DNA of 64,000 nt from Caballeronia novacaledonica (GCF_900258035.1 NZ_OGTP01000014.1:1-64000); one strand, 5' to 3'; positions 24,772-35,006 are shown, numbered from the stretch's first letter. Notes: generated from the sequence alone by a model not told the origin. Numbers and translations: made by a program.

Positions 24772-27138
24772 GTGACCGCGTTTGATTTCAAAGCCCTGGC
24801 CAAGGCGATTCTGGCTCGCCTCGCGTTGCGGCTGCGTCCGCATCTGCGGCCGCGCACGCTGCTTCTGCTGCCCGCGCTCTTCGTGCTCTACGTGCTGGTG
24901 CTGATTCCGTTCACGCCCGGCATCCGCGATATCCGCAAGGCGAAGGTCGATCAGCCCGCGCAGATCTATTCCGCCGACGGCAAGCTGCTCGCCGAGTTCA
25001 AGCCGACGCATCGCGAATGGGTGAGCCTGAAGCAGATCTCGCCGCAGGTGATCGACGCGCTCATCGCGACGGAAGACCGGCGCTTCTATCAGCATCACGG
25101 CATCGATTTCCGGCGCACTGCGGGCGCGGCGCTGCGTACGTTTTCGGGCGACCGTCAGGGCGGCTCGACGCTCACGCAGCAGCTCGCGCGCAATCTGTAT
25201 CCCGAGGAAATCGGCCGTTCGCAGACGCTCACGCGCAAGCTGAAGGAAGCGATCACCGCGTTCAAGATCGAAGCGCTGTATTCGAAGGACGAGATCCTCG
25301 AAACCTATCTGAACACGGTGCCGTTTCTCTACAACGCGTACGGCATCGAAATGGCCGCGCGCACTTATTTCGATAAATCCGCGGGCCAGCTCGACGTGCT
25401 GGAGAGCGCGACGCTCATCGGCATGTTGAAGGGCAACAGCTATTACAACCCGGTGATCAATCCCGAGCGCGCGCTCGAGCGCCGCAACATCGTGCTCGGG
25501 CAGATGGTGAAGTTCGGCCATCTACAGGCCGCGAAGCTCGATGCGCTCAGAAAGCGCCCGTTGCGCATCGACTTCGAGCGGCAGACGGAAGAGCCGGGCC
25601 GCGCGCCGCACTTCGCGCAGCAATTGCGCAAGTGGCTGATCGGCTGGGCCGACGACAACGACTACAACATCTATTCCGATGGCCTCGTCGTGCGCACGAC
25701 CATCGATTCGCGTCTGCAGACGATGGCGGCGAACGCGCTCGCGCTGCAAGGCAATCAGTTGCAATCGATCGCGAATGCGGCGTGGGGCGGTCGCGGCGGC
25801 TGCGCGAACACGAACGTCGATCTCGCGCACGCGTTCATCCGCGAGACGGATGAATATCGCGCGTTGCGCACGGGCGGCGCGAACGACGCCGATGCCATCA
25901 AAAAACTCGGCGCGGATCGCGCGTTCATGCAGGCGCTGTGCGAGAACAAGACGCGCGTGCAGGCCGCGTTTCTCGCGCTCGATCCGCGCAACGGCCAGAT
26001 CAAGGCGTGGGTCGGCAGCCGCGACTTCACGCAGGATCCGTTCGATCACGTCGCGCAGGCGCGCCGCCAGCCCGGCTCGACGTTCAAGCCCTTCGTCTAC
26101 GGCGCGGCGTTCGAGCGCGGCGCGAAGCCGACGGACACGTTCGTCGATCAGGCTGTCGAAATTCCGGTGCGCGGCGCCGAAACCTGGCGCCCCACCGACG
26201 ACTCGCCGCCCTCGGGCCGCCCGGTGAGTCTGCGCGACGGCATCGCGTATTCGAAGAACCGCATCACCGCGCAACTGATGGAGCAGGTCGGACCCGGACG
26301 CGTCGCGCGGCTGGCGCGCGACATGGGCGTGCGCGACAGTCATCTGGACGTGGTGCCGTCGCTCGCGCTCGGCACGAGTCCGGTCACGCTGAAGGAGATG
26401 GTGTCGTCGTACGGCACCATCGCCAACGACGGTAGTTATATGGAGCCGCTGCTCGTCACGCGCATCGAGAACAAGGACGGCGACGTGCTCGCGCAGTTCG
26501 AGAGCGCACCGGAGCGCGCATTGTCCGTCGATGCGACGCGCAAGCTCGTCGACGTGATGCGCGACGTGATCGATCGCGGCACGGGCACGGCGATCCGGAC
26601 GCGCTTCGGCATTCGCGCGGACGTCGCGGGCAAGACGGGCACGACGCAGGACAACGCGGACGGCTGGTTCATCCTGATGCATCCGCAACTCGTGGCGGGC
26701 GCGTGGATCGGCTTCAACGACAGCCGCGTCACGCTGCGCAGCGACTACTGGGGACAAGGCGCGCATAGCGCGCTGCCGGTCGTCGGCGACTTCATGCAGC
26801 GCTCGCTGCGTTCGCATCTGATCGACGCACGCGCGCGCTTCGACACGCAGGAAACGCCGGGCCTGTGGCAGACCATGACCACGCGCGTACGAACCTGGTT
26901 CGACGAAACCTTCTCGAAAGCGCCGAAGCCCGGCAAGCCCAAAACCGCGCAGACGGCGGCGCAGCCTCCCGCGCGCGCGAAACGCACGCCTTCGGAGCCG
27001 GCGGCCGAAGTGACCGAAGAAACGCCGCAACCGCCGGTGTTCACGACGTTGCCGCCGATCCTGCCATCGCCGGGAGAAAGTGCGAGCGATGCAGCGCCGG
27101 CATCGTCGCCCGACGCGGCATCCGGCGCGCAGCCGTAA
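24772..27138 (+). CDS. Class A penicillin-binding protein (transglycosylase-transpeptidase)
   Basis: A 788-residue bifunctional peptidoglycan synthase. One membrane anchor (about 28-47) is followed by a GT51 domain with ATEDRRFYQHHG (catalytic E101) and GGSTLTQQLARNLY (130-143), then a transpeptidase domain with the active-site S436 in PGSTFKPF, SKN at 494-496 and KTG at 621-623. The C-terminal 80 residues are Pro/Ala-rich and disordered. It resembles PbpC/PBP1-like monofunctional paralogues found beside mrcA in Burkholderia. GTG at 24772 is the start; an ATG frame at 24750 stops at once. It is transcribed alone. Confidence 0.92.
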   Translation: MTAFDFKALAKAILARLALRLRPHLRPRTLLLLPALFVLYVLVLIPFTPGIRDIRKAKVDQPAQIYSADGKLLAEFKPTHREWVSLKQISPQVIDALIATEDRRFYQHHGIDFRRTAGAALRTFSGDRQGGSTLTQQLARNLYPEEIGRSQTLTRKLKEAITAFKIEALYSKDEILETYLNTVPFLYNAYGIEMAARTYFDKSAGQLDVLESATLIGMLKGNSYYNPVINPERALERRNIVLGQMVKFGHLQAAKLDALRKRPLRIDFERQTEEPGRAPHFAQQLRKWLIGWADDNDYNIYSDGLVVRTTIDSRLQTMAANALALQGNQLQSIANAAWGGRGGCANTNVDLAHAFIRETDEYRALRTGGANDADAIKKLGADRAFMQALCENKTRVQAAFLALDPRNGQIKAWVGSRDFTQDPFDHVAQARRQPGSTFKPFVYGAAFERGAKPTDTFVDQAVEIPVRGAETWRPTDDSPPSGRPVSLRDGIAYSKNRITAQLMEQVGPGRVARLARDMGVRDSHLDVVPSLALGTSPVTLKEMVSSYGTIANDGSYMEPLLVTRIENKDGDVLAQFESAPERALSVDATRKLVDVMRDVIDRGTGTAIRTRFGIRADVAGKTGTTQDNADGWFILMHPQLVAGAWIGFNDSRVTLRSDYWGQGAHSALPVVGDFMQRSLRSHLIDARARFDTQETPGLWQTMTTRVRTWFDETFSKAPKPGKPKTAQTAAQPPARAKRTPSEPAAEVTEETPQPPVFTTLPPILPSPGESASDAAPASSPDAASGAQP

Positions 27139-27403
27139 CGCGCGGCGCGCGTCCATCGAAGGCGGTTAGTTGCGGCGCAATCGATTCAAAATCGCCTTTC
27201 CTCCGATATGAGCGTCCGCGCACAGAGCGTGCGCGCGATCGGTGTTCCGATGCGTCAAGACGAAACAAACTGACCGAAGATTTCGCCAACCAAAACGGCG
27301 CGCTGTGGCCACACGCGCCCGCCAATCGAACTTCCCCACTCCATGGACGTCGCGGCGTCACGCAGACGTCCACTTCATGTCCCGGCTGGGTTCGGAGAAC
27401 GCG

Positions 27404-28615
27404 TTGAACAAGCAATTGCCTCGCATCAGGCGAGCCGTCACGGCCACTGCGCTCGCCTTGTCGCTTTCGTCGTCCACTTTCGCGCAGAGCATCAGCGCCA
27501 CCTTGCCGTGGACCGGCACCTGGAGCGCCGCGCCGATGTCCATCGGTAACGGCGGTTTCAACAATCAGACGATCCGGCAGATCGTGCACACGAGCATCGG
27601 CGGGACGGCCCTCGGCGTGCAGTTCTCGAACCTGTATGGCAGCGATCCGCTCGTGATCGGCGATGTCCACGTCGCGTTGAGAGCGAGCGGCCAGCGCACC
27701 GTGCCCGGCTCCGACAAGGCCGTGACTTTCGACGGCCAATCGTTCGTCACGATCCCGCCGGGCCGCGCGATGATGAGCGATCCGGTCGCGTTTCAGGTGC
27801 CGGCGCTCACGGATATCGTCGTCAGCGCCTATCTGCCGCAGCAGACGCCGGGCGATACAACCGGTCACGTGGACGGTCTCCAGGACGTGTATATCGCACC
27901 CGGCGACGTCAGCGCCGACACGAACTTCACCGGCGGCGTGGTCAACGCGCTCGGCGCGCAGTCCTATTACTTCCTCACCGACGTCGTCGTGCAGAACGCC
28001 AGCGCGACGGGCGTCGTGGTCGCGTTCGGCGCGTCGATCACCGACGGCCTCGCGTCGCAGCCGAACATCAACGGCCGCTGGCCGAACCTCCTGGCCGCGC
28101 GCCTGCAGCAAGCCGGCATGACAGTCGGCGTGCTGAATCAGGGCATTTCCGGCAACGATTTCTTCACGAACGGTTCGGGCGAAGCCGGCCTCACGCGCTT
28201 CCAGCGCGACGTGCTCGACCAGTACAACGTGAAGTGGGTCATCATTTCCGACGACGCGGTCAACAGCCTGATCGGTGGCGCGCCGCCGACGGCGGCCCGC
28301 CTCAACAGCGCGTTCAGCGAACTGGCGCAGAGCGCGCATGCGGCGGGCGTCCGCGTCATCTGCTCGACGCTCACGCCGTTCGAGGGCGTGTCGTCGTGGA
28401 CGCCGGATATCGAGGCGACGCGCGCAGCGGTGAACGCGTTCGTCGCCACCGCCGGCAGCGGATGCGATGCCGTGCTCGATCAGGCCGCCGCGCTCAGCGA
28501 TCCGTCGAACCCGCCCGTCATGCTCGGCGCGTACGACAGCGGCGATCATCTGCATCCGAATCAGGCGGGCCTGCAGGCCATCGCCAATTCCGTGAATCTC
28601 GGCTGGCTCAAATAA
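27404..28615 (+). CDS. Secreted SGNH/GDSL-family hydrolase
   Basis: A 403-residue secreted esterase-type protein. A signal peptide (RRAVTATALALSLSSSTFAQ) leads into a beta-rich N-terminal domain, and then an SGNH domain with block I VAFGASITDG (nucleophile Ser), the Gly/Asn of ISGNDF and the catalytic D and H in SGDHLHPNQAG. TTG at 27404 is chosen because GGAGAA stands six bases before it; an ATG at 27377 in the same frame has no ribosome site but cannot be excluded. A bidirectional terminator follows. The natural ester is unknown; acylated polysaccharide is a reasonable guess given the neighbours. Confidence 0.87.
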   Translation: MNKQLPRIRRAVTATALALSLSSSTFAQSISATLPWTGTWSAAPMSIGNGGFNNQTIRQIVHTSIGGTALGVQFSNLYGSDPLVIGDVHVALRASGQRTVPGSDKAVTFDGQSFVTIPPGRAMMSDPVAFQVPALTDIVVSAYLPQQTPGDTTGHVDGLQDVYIAPGDVSADTNFTGGVVNALGAQSYYFLTDVVVQNASATGVVVAFGASITDGLASQPNINGRWPNLLAARLQQAGMTVGVLNQGISGNDFFTNGSGEAGLTRFQRDVLDQYNVKWVIISDDAVNSLIGGAPPTAARLNSAFSELAQSAHAAGVRVICSTLTPFEGVSSWTPDIEATRAAVNAFVATAGSGCDAVLDQAAALSDPSNPPVMLGAYDSGDHLHPNQAGLQAIANSVNLGWLK

Positions 28616-28633
28616 GCGGCGCGAAAACGCAAA

Positions 28634-28667
28634 AACGCCATGCGGAAAGGCTTCTCCGCATGGCGTT
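28634..28667. terminator. Bidirectional terminator between convergent genes
   Basis: A perfect 13-bp stem (28634-28646 with 28655-28667) with an 8-nt loop, A-rich on the left and T-rich on the right. It lies between the SGNH hydrolase stop and the reverse beta-helix gene, so it can serve both. Confidence 0.9.
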
Positions 28668-28683
28668 CGTCTTTCGTCGCCGA

Positions 28684-29889
28684 TTACGACTTGACGATCG
28701 TCGGGTTCGTGACGTTGATCGTCGGACCCGACTTGTCCCACTGCTCAACGATCAGCGGGTACTTCCACTTCGGATTCGAGCTGCTGATCGTGCCGTTCAC
28801 GACATAGCCGTCGAGCGACAGACCCTGAACCGCGAACGAACCGCCGGGGCTCGTCGTGTCGACGTGGTTCGTGATCGCGATGCTGACCGTCTTGCTGACC
28901 GGACCCGGCAGCGAGCCGAACCACACGTTGATGCCGCCGCCCTTGCAGTTCGCCGTCGTCGGGCTGTTGATCGTGATGTTCTTGAACACGGCCGAGTTGT
29001 CGTTCGGTTCGAAGTCGAGACCGCATGCCGGCGCCGTGCCGGTGATGTTCTGCCACGTCGGGGTGTTGAACACGATCGTGTCGCCCGAGATGATCGACAC
29101 GCCCTGACGGCGGCAGCCGTCGGCCTTGTGGTTGTCGACGCGCAGGTTGTACGTCGGCGTGTTCTTCTTGCTCTGGCTGTCGTTGATGTAGATGCCGTCG
29201 CCCCACGTGTTGATCGTCGTCGGCGCCGTGAGCGTCACGTTCTGGCCGCCGAGGATCGAGAAGCCCATGCCGTGCTCGCCGCCCGAAGCCGAGTTCAGCT
29301 CCTTGCTGCCGTCGAGGTACGCGTTTTCGACGGTGACGTTGCTCACGTCTTCGATGAGCATCATCTGGTAGATGTCGGCGTTGTGCGGCAGCAGCTTGAT
29401 CGAAGCGCCCGACGCAAAGCGGATGTGGCTGTTCGTGCGCAGCTTGAGGCCGGTCGTGTCGATGCGGACCTGGCCGGAGATCAGCAGAATCTGGCCGACG
29501 GAACCGTCGATGGCGGCCTGCAGCGCGGCGCGGTCGTTGGTCTTGCCATCGGCCTTCACGCCGAACGACGAAGCGGCGATCGTGCCGGCGGTGTTATCGG
29601 ACGCGGCGGACGTCGAGCTTGCCGGCGTCGCTGCGCTGGCGGGGGTGGCCGCGCTGGCGGGCGTGGCGGACGAAGCCGAGCTCGCGGGCGTCGCCGTGGA
29701 GGCGCCACCGTTGTTTCTCCTTCTCCAGCGATCCGCGACCGAATCGGCCACGCCGCCATCGCTGCCGCCGCCGCATGCGGCGAGCACGAACGCACCGCTG
29801 CCCGCGATGAGCGAGGTCAGCAACTTGCGACGGGTAGCGATACGGGTGTTGTCTACCTGGTTGTCTGCCTGAGTGTTGTTCGGAAGCAT
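28684..29889 (-). CDS. Tat-exported lipoprotein with right-handed beta-helix
   Basis: A 401-residue exported protein. The N-terminus has a twin-arginine motif (TRRKLLTSL) and a lipobox LAAC with cysteine near residue 38, then a Ser/Thr/Ala-rich linker of about 50 residues (repeats of TPASAA). The rest begins with FGVKADGKTNDRAALQ and is a parallel beta-helix as in pectate-lyase/glycosyl-hydrolase-28-like proteins. It is clearly paralogous to the protein at 37272 (shared GVK.DGKTNDR, GASIKLLPH, LDGSKELN, HGMGFSI, WGDGIYI). A role in cutting or modifying the polysaccharide made by the nearby cluster is inferred. Confidence 0.88.
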   Translation of the reverse strand: MLPNNTQADNQVDNTRIATRRKLLTSLIAGSGAFVLAACGGGSDGGVADSVADRWRRRNNGGASTATPASSASSATPASAATPASAATPASSTSAASDNTAGTIAASSFGVKADGKTNDRAALQAAIDGSVGQILLISGQVRIDTTGLKLRTNSHIRFASGASIKLLPHNADIYQMMLIEDVSNVTVENAYLDGSKELNSASGGEHGMGFSILGGQNVTLTAPTTINTWGDGIYINDSQSKKNTPTYNLRVDNHKADGCRRQGVSIISGDTIVFNTPTWQNITGTAPACGLDFEPNDNSAVFKNITINSPTTANCKGGGINVWFGSLPGPVSKTVSIAITNHVDTTSPGGSFAVQGLSLDGYVVNGTISSSNPKWKYPLIVEQWDKSGPTINVTNPTIVKS

Positions 29890-30991
29890 TAGTCTTTCCA
29901 ATTGGTCGTGCGTTATCGACGGGCGAACCCGTTCCTGCGACATCGGCCGCACGCAACGTTTCTTTATGGGCGGTGAGATGACCAACGCAAATTCAGCAGG
30001 CGCAAACGATTGCGCCGCTCAGCGCTCGACAGCCGCACACGGCGACTCCGAAAGGCATCTCGGCGAAAAACAGAGCGACTTCGGGATTGAGGAACCAGAT
30101 ATTCCGGAAAACCTGTTCAGCCCATGCCCGATCGACCCGCGAACGGACCGCCGAAGCACTGAAGTCTGACGGAAGCAATTACCGTCTTTTATTAATACTA
30201 CCGATTGTTACGGAGTATTTCTACCCGCTACTTGTTACAGAATGTACGCTTGTAACTTTTTATTTTGCTTTTTCCGCGCTTTAATGCGTTGCATTTTCTG
30301 TTTCATTCACCGGAGAGTGAATTAATCTACGTCTTTTTGAATGTTAATACCGTAGATGAATAATGCCACTTTAATCCACATTCGATACGACGATTAACAT
30401 TCATCTGAACATTCGATTTTAAGCATACGAACGTTCACGCGAAGTTCCGGCTGAACACCTTGACGGAAGGCCATACAAGGCTTGGCCGAGCGCCTTTCGT
30501 ATGCCGAAACGATCAACAATCGGCAGATTATTTCGCTTTATTGATCGATGGTGCCGCCGGTTATCCTCATTCGCCGCCGTCGATTTACCGTCTTCGACGA
30601 ACCGAATAAGCAATAATTACAAGATGAAAGCGGCTTAAATGCGTTTTCAACTGACGAATCGGATTTTGTAAGTACGGCCCGCAAAAAAAGTTTTAATCAG
30701 AAGACGAAAGACCCTACGGTGCATACCCTTATCGGGTTTATACGAAGATGACACAATCTTCCGGTTTTCCCGCGACAACTGGCGCTCGCGCGGATCGCTA
30801 ATGATCTGATTAAATATTTTCGTTATTCGACAGACAAAATACAGGCTGCCGGAAATACTTCCCCGTTGCAAATCGGTCATGTGTTCCATTTCGCACCGAA
30901 GCGATGCGGCGTAATCATTAGTCTTATGGTTGGTGCCGCCTGCCGCTTCTGATAACGCACAAGAACTCACGCAAACCATAGACGCGCCGCA
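29890..30991. other. Long AT-rich non-coding region upstream of the polysaccharide genes
   Basis: About 1.1 kb without a convincing gene, visibly more AT-rich than its surroundings from about 30170 to 30700. It separates the reverse beta-helix gene from the forward acyltransferase gene and must hold both promoters. It contains a perfect 11-bp inverted repeat, TGAATGTTAAT (30338-30348) with ATTAACATTCA (30393-30403), 44 bp apart, a possible regulator site. AT-rich leaders of this kind are often targets of H-NS-like silencers. No RNA gene was recognised. Confidence 0.6.
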
Positions 30992-31555
30992 ATGAAAACC
31001 TACGATCTGATCAAGAGCGACCTCTATCGCTACTGCGGGGAGTACAGCCTCATCCTCCTTCTCGAACAGCTCGTGCTGAACGAAGGGTTCAACTACATGT
31101 TCTGGCTGCGGCTCGCGGGCGCGGCGTCGTCGCGGCCTGCGCGCCTCGTGCTCAATCACATCATCCGCCTGAAGCAGCGCCGGTACGGGTTCGTGATCAG
31201 CCCGCGCACGAAGATCGGGCCGGGCTTCTATATCAGTCATGTCGGCTCGCTCGTGGTGAATCCGACCGCGGTCATCGGCGCGAACTGCAACATCTCGCAG
31301 GGCGTGACGATCGGATCGAACCACGGCAAGGCGGCGACGATCGGCGACAACGTGTATATCGGGCCGAACGTCTGCATCGTCGAAGACGTGACCATCGGCG
31401 ACAACGTCACGATCGGCGCCGGCAGCGTCGTGACGAAGGACATTCCGTCGAACGTGACGGTGGCCGGCTGCCCGGCGCGCATCCTCACCGACGATGCGTC
31501 GCTCAACCGGGCTGCGCGCTACATCATGCGTCCGTGGGCCATGCAATCGTCGTAA
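30992..31555 (+). CDS. Serine-acetyltransferase-like hexapeptide acyltransferase
   Basis: A 187-residue acyltransferase with a left-handed beta-helix of hexapeptide repeats (VVNPTAVIGANCNISQGVTI, then IGDNVYIGPNVCIVEDVTIG). The ordering resembles CysE/serine O-acetyltransferase and the polysaccharide acetyltransferases WcaB/EpsC, which move acetyl from acetyl-CoA. Because it opens a surface-polysaccharide region, O-acetylation of a sugar is more likely than cysteine synthesis, but that is inference. The next gene, a flippase, begins 114 bp later on the same strand. Confidence 0.85.
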   Translation: MKTYDLIKSDLYRYCGEYSLILLLEQLVLNEGFNYMFWLRLAGAASSRPARLVLNHIIRLKQRRYGFVISPRTKIGPGFYISHVGSLVVNPTAVIGANCNISQGVTIGSNHGKAATIGDNVYIGPNVCIVEDVTIGDNVTIGAGSVVTKDIPSNVTVAGCPARILTDDASLNRAARYIMRPWAMQSS

Positions 31556-31669
31556 GAATCGTTTGAAGACAGACGCGCCGTCATCGGCGCTGGCGGGTGC
31601 CTTGGCGAACAGTCGGGGCGCCCGTTTTCGTGCATGCTCCTCTCTCCATGCGAATGCGGGGGAGTACAC

Positions 31670-33037
31670 GTGCTGAGCGCAGCTGTGCAATCGGTAAGAC
31701 GACGTCTCGGCGGCGTGCATCAGGATCACAAGCGAATCGCGAGAAGCGCGGTCGTCCTGCTGATATTCGTGATCGCCGGGAAATGCATCGGCGCATCGAA
31801 GGAAATGGCGATCGCGTATCGCTACGGGATCAGCGGCACCGTCGACGCCTATCAGTTCGCGCTCACGCTCGTCACCTGGCTGCCCTCGATGCTCACGAAC
31901 GTGCTCGCGGTGCTGCTCGTTCCCGCGCTGGTGTCGCTCAAGGAAGACAAGTCTCAGCGCGACGGCTTTCTCGGCGAGCTCGAAGGCGTCGGGCTCGTCA
32001 TCGGCCTCGCGTCGTCTCTGCTGCTCTGGCTGTTCTGGCCTTATCTCGCGGATGTCATCGCGGGCAGTCTCGCCGAATCGACTCGCGACATGTGCCGGGC
32101 CATGATCATCAGCATGACGCCGGTCGGCCTGCTGACCTTCACGATCTGCATCTCGTCGTCGCGCCTTCAGGCTTCGGGCAAGCACATCAATACGCTGCTG
32201 GAATGCGTGCCGGCCATGGGCCTTCTGATCTTCGTGCTCGCCGCGCGCAACAATACGTCGATCACGCCGCTCGTTCTCGGCACGTCGCTCGGCTTCGTGG
32301 TGCAGGCCGCGTGGCTGCGCGTGCTGGCCAAACGCGCCGACTCGATGCCCGCGCTGCCGCGCGTGTCGGCACGCGCAAAACAGTGGCCGTCGACGATCCG
32401 CTCGATGGGCATGCTCACGATCGGCTCGGTCGTCGCGAGTCTCTGGCTTCCCATCGACCAGTATTTCATGGCGCAGCAAGGCGACGGCGCCATCGCGACG
32501 CTCGGCTACGCGAACCGGCTGCTCTCGCTCGTGCTCAGCATGGGCGCGCTCGCGATCACGCGCGCGACCTTGCCGATTCTCGCGGAGATTCTTCATCGCG
32601 GCGATCATGCGCGCGCGCGCAGCACCGCGCTGAAGTGGTCGGGCATCATGACGATGCTCGGTCTCGTCGGCGGACTTTTCGCGTATGCGCTCGCGCCGCA
32701 TGTCGTCAAGCTGCTGTTCCAGAAAGGCGCCTTCACCGCCGACGACACGATCGCGGTCACCACGCTCTTTCGCTACGGACTGCTGCAGGTGCCGTTCTAC
32801 TTCGGCATGTGCGTGCTCGTGCAGTTGTTCGCGAGCGAAATGCGTTATCGCGCGATCTCCGTGATTTCGCTGATCGGCTTCGGGACGAAGATCATCGGCA
32901 ACGTGATTCTCGTGCGTCTCTATGGCGCGCAGGGCGTGCTGCTCGCGACCGGCATCGGCGCGATCGCCGTGCTCGCGAGCTACATCGTCTGGACGCGCTT
33001 CGCGCCGCCGTTCACCCCTACCGCGACGCAAGAATGA
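31670..33037 (+). CDS. MurJ/Wzx-like lipid-linked oligosaccharide flippase
   Basis: A 455-residue integral membrane protein with about 12-14 hydrophobic segments, of the MurJ/MVF branch of the MOP superfamily (LPSMLTNVLAVLLVPALVS near residue 75; LLFQKGAFTADD near 345). MurJ flips lipid II, but copies within polysaccharide clusters act as Wzx-like flippases. The start is taken at GTG 31670, five bases after GGGGGAG. A hairpin terminator follows its stop. Only one flippase is visible in the cluster, so it probably exports the repeat unit made by the reverse-strand genes. Confidence 0.88.
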   Translation: MLSAAVQSVRRRLGGVHQDHKRIARSAVVLLIFVIAGKCIGASKEMAIAYRYGISGTVDAYQFALTLVTWLPSMLTNVLAVLLVPALVSLKEDKSQRDGFLGELEGVGLVIGLASSLLLWLFWPYLADVIAGSLAESTRDMCRAMIISMTPVGLLTFTICISSSRLQASGKHINTLLECVPAMGLLIFVLAARNNTSITPLVLGTSLGFVVQAAWLRVLAKRADSMPALPRVSARAKQWPSTIRSMGMLTIGSVVASLWLPIDQYFMAQQGDGAIATLGYANRLLSLVLSMGALAITRATLPILAEILHRGDHARARSTALKWSGIMTMLGLVGGLFAYALAPHVVKLLFQKGAFTADDTIAVTTLFRYGLLQVPFYFGMCVLVQLFASEMRYRAISVISLIGFGTKIIGNVILVRLYGAQGVLLATGIGAIAVLASYIVWTRFAPPFTPTATQE

Positions 33038-33041
33038 AATA

Positions 33042-33061
33042 CGGCCTCCCGAAGGAGGCCG
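33042..33061. terminator. Short terminator hairpin between convergent genes
   Basis: CGGCCTCC (33042-33049) pairs with GGAGGCCG (33054-33061) around a 4-nt loop, between the flippase stop and the convergent acyltransferase stop. A T run is weak, so strength is uncertain. Confidence 0.6.
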
Positions 33062-33071
33062 ATTCTCAGCT

Positions 33072-35006
33072 TCAGCTCTGCTCGAAGACTCGCCGGAACA
33101 TCGGCACGAGGAAGCGGTTGCCGTATTCGCTCATGTGGTGGAAGTCGGAATAGAGCGGCCGGCCGTCGTGCGAACCCATGCATTTGCCGTCCGGACACAG
33201 ATACGGGCGCGGGTCGAGCAGATGGATGCCGCACTGGTCGTGAGCCTGACGCATCGCCTGCAACAGGCCGCCGTTGCGCTCGACGTAATCGTTGAGCGTG
33301 ATCGACAGATCGGGCGCGTGCGGGTCCTTCATCTTTTCGCGTGCGAGCATCAGCGGAACGTTGAAGTCGAATTCCGGAATCGGCTCCACGAGATAGACGG
33401 GCCGGATCTTCGAGATGCGGCAGACCGTCGACAGCAAGTGCTCGCGATACCGCTCGGTCGAAAACGGCGTGGGCGTCTGCGCGGGCTGCTCGGGATTGAC
33501 GAACGCGAAGTCATCCATGCTCGGCCCCGACCAGTACTGCGACCAGTGATTGGCGATAATCACGGGCGTCTTCGCGGTCTGATCGCGGCTGAGGATATCG
33601 ATGTACTTGCGGTCCTGATCGAAGCAGTCGCCATTGCCGCGACGGATGCCGTAAATCGTCGGACAGCCTTCGATCGTGATGAGCAGGACATCGCCCTCCT
33701 TGCCGTTGGGCACCGCATCGACGACCGCTTCGGCGATCGCTTCCGCGTGACTGTCGCCGAGCACGACCACGCGGCTGTCCTTCTGCTTGCTCGCGACGTC
33801 GCACGGATCGATCATCATGTGACACTTCGTGCGGTGCGGGTTCGTGTCGTAGGTTTCGCTATCGGCGATGAACACCGAGCGGTCGAAGCGATTCGGCACG
33901 CCCTGGCTCGCATAGATGCTGCCGCCGCCGATCGCGAGCAGCAGCGTGAACGCGAGCACCGGGCGCAGCGTGATGAACCTCGGGAACGCGCGCGTCTCGC
34001 CGGGCGACGGCTTTCTCGTCTTCGATTCGACGAGCGCATACGACAGATATCCCATCACGAAACCGCCGGCAATGGCACCCACGCGCCAGAGCAGCGAGCC
34101 TTCCTTGTCGAAGTACGTGAGCGCGACGACGAACGGCCAGTGCCACAGATAAACCGAGTACGAAATCTTGCCGATGAATTGCGCGAGCGGATTGCACGTG
34201 AAGATCGAATGCTTGCGCGCCGCGATCAGCACGAGCGCGGTGCCGAGCACCGGCACGAGCGCGAGATAGCCGGGCCACGCGTTGTTCTCGTTGAAGGTGA
34301 GCGCGCCGTACACGATCATCGCGAGGCCGGCGAATTCCATCGTACGGCGCATGGCGCGGCGCGGCGTCAGCGGGAACAGGAACACGAAACCGCCCGCGAG
34401 CATTTCCCACGCGCGCGTCGGCAGCAGGAAGAACGCGGCCGTCGGCCACTTCGTCGGATCGGAGAGATAGACGCACACCGCCAGCGATGCGAGCGCGACG
34501 CCGATCAGCGCGATCACGGTCCCGCGTTGCCCGAAGAGTTTGCGCACGAGCAGAATGCCGAGCGGATACAGCAGATAGAACTGCCACTCGACGGAAAGTG
34601 ACCACGTGTGCAACAGCCACTTCAGGTGCGAGCGGACATCGAAATAACCCGCCTCGCGCCAGTAGACGATGTTCGAGAAGAAGCCGAGGCTCGATCCCGC
34701 CGCCTTGCCGAACGCGCGAAACTCGGAAGGCAGGAAGACGAGCCAGCCGAGCACGCCGAGCATGAAGCAGAGAAACGCGAGGGCCGGAATGATGCGCCGC
34801 GCGCGATCGGCATAGAACTCGAGCACCGAGAAGCGGCCCTTCTCCATGCGTCTGAAGATGATGCTCGTCATCAGATAGCCCGAGATCACGAAGAACACGT
34901 CGACGCCGAGAAAGCCGCCCTTGAAGCCGGGCACGTCGAAGTGAAACAGGACGACCGCGAGAACCGCGAACGCGCGCAAGCCGTTTATATCGTTACGGAA
35001 ATTCAT
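33072..35006 (-). CDS. O-acyltransferase with SGNH domain (OafA/YrhL-type)
   Basis: A 644-residue protein with an N-terminal acyltransferase-3 domain of about ten membrane helices (DINGLRAFAVLAVVLFHF at the start, DVFFVISGYLM near residue 35) and a C-terminal periplasmic SGNH domain with the nucleophile block VVLGDSHAEA (about 460). This fusion adds O-acetyl to peptidoglycan, LPS or capsular sugars. ATG at 35006 is the start. It is the last gene of the reverse operon, 121 bp after the deacetylase. Substrate is presumably the exported polysaccharide of this cluster. Confidence 0.92.
   Translation of the reverse strand: MNFRNDINGLRAFAVLAVVLFHFDVPGFKGGFLGVDVFFVISGYLMTSIIFRRMEKGRFSVLEFYADRARRIIPALAFLCFMLGVLGWLVFLPSEFRAFGKAAGSSLGFFSNIVYWREAGYFDVRSHLKWLLHTWSLSVEWQFYLLYPLGILLVRKLFGQRGTVIALIGVALASLAVCVYLSDPTKWPTAAFFLLPTRAWEMLAGGFVFLFPLTPRRAMRRTMEFAGLAMIVYGALTFNENNAWPGYLALVPVLGTALVLIAARKHSIFTCNPLAQFIGKISYSVYLWHWPFVVALTYFDKEGSLLWRVGAIAGGFVMGYLSYALVESKTRKPSPGETRAFPRFITLRPVLAFTLLLAIGGGSIYASQGVPNRFDRSVFIADSETYDTNPHRTKCHMMIDPCDVASKQKDSRVVVLGDSHAEAIAEAVVDAVPNGKEGDVLLITIEGCPTIYGIRRGNGDCFDQDRKYIDILSRDQTAKTPVIIANHWSQYWSGPSMDDFAFVNPEQPAQTPTPFSTERYREHLLSTVCRISKIRPVYLVEPIPEFDFNVPLMLAREKMKDPHAPDLSITLNDYVERNGGLLQAMRQAHDQCGIHLLDPRPYLCPDGKCMGSHDGRPLYSDFHHMSEYGNRFLVPMFRRVFEQS

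Noticed and set aside
32922..34601. Long open frame of about 559 codons on the forward strand
   Set aside because: It runs antisense to the acyltransferase gene and is rich in Arg and His with no domain; it is a high-GC shadow frame.
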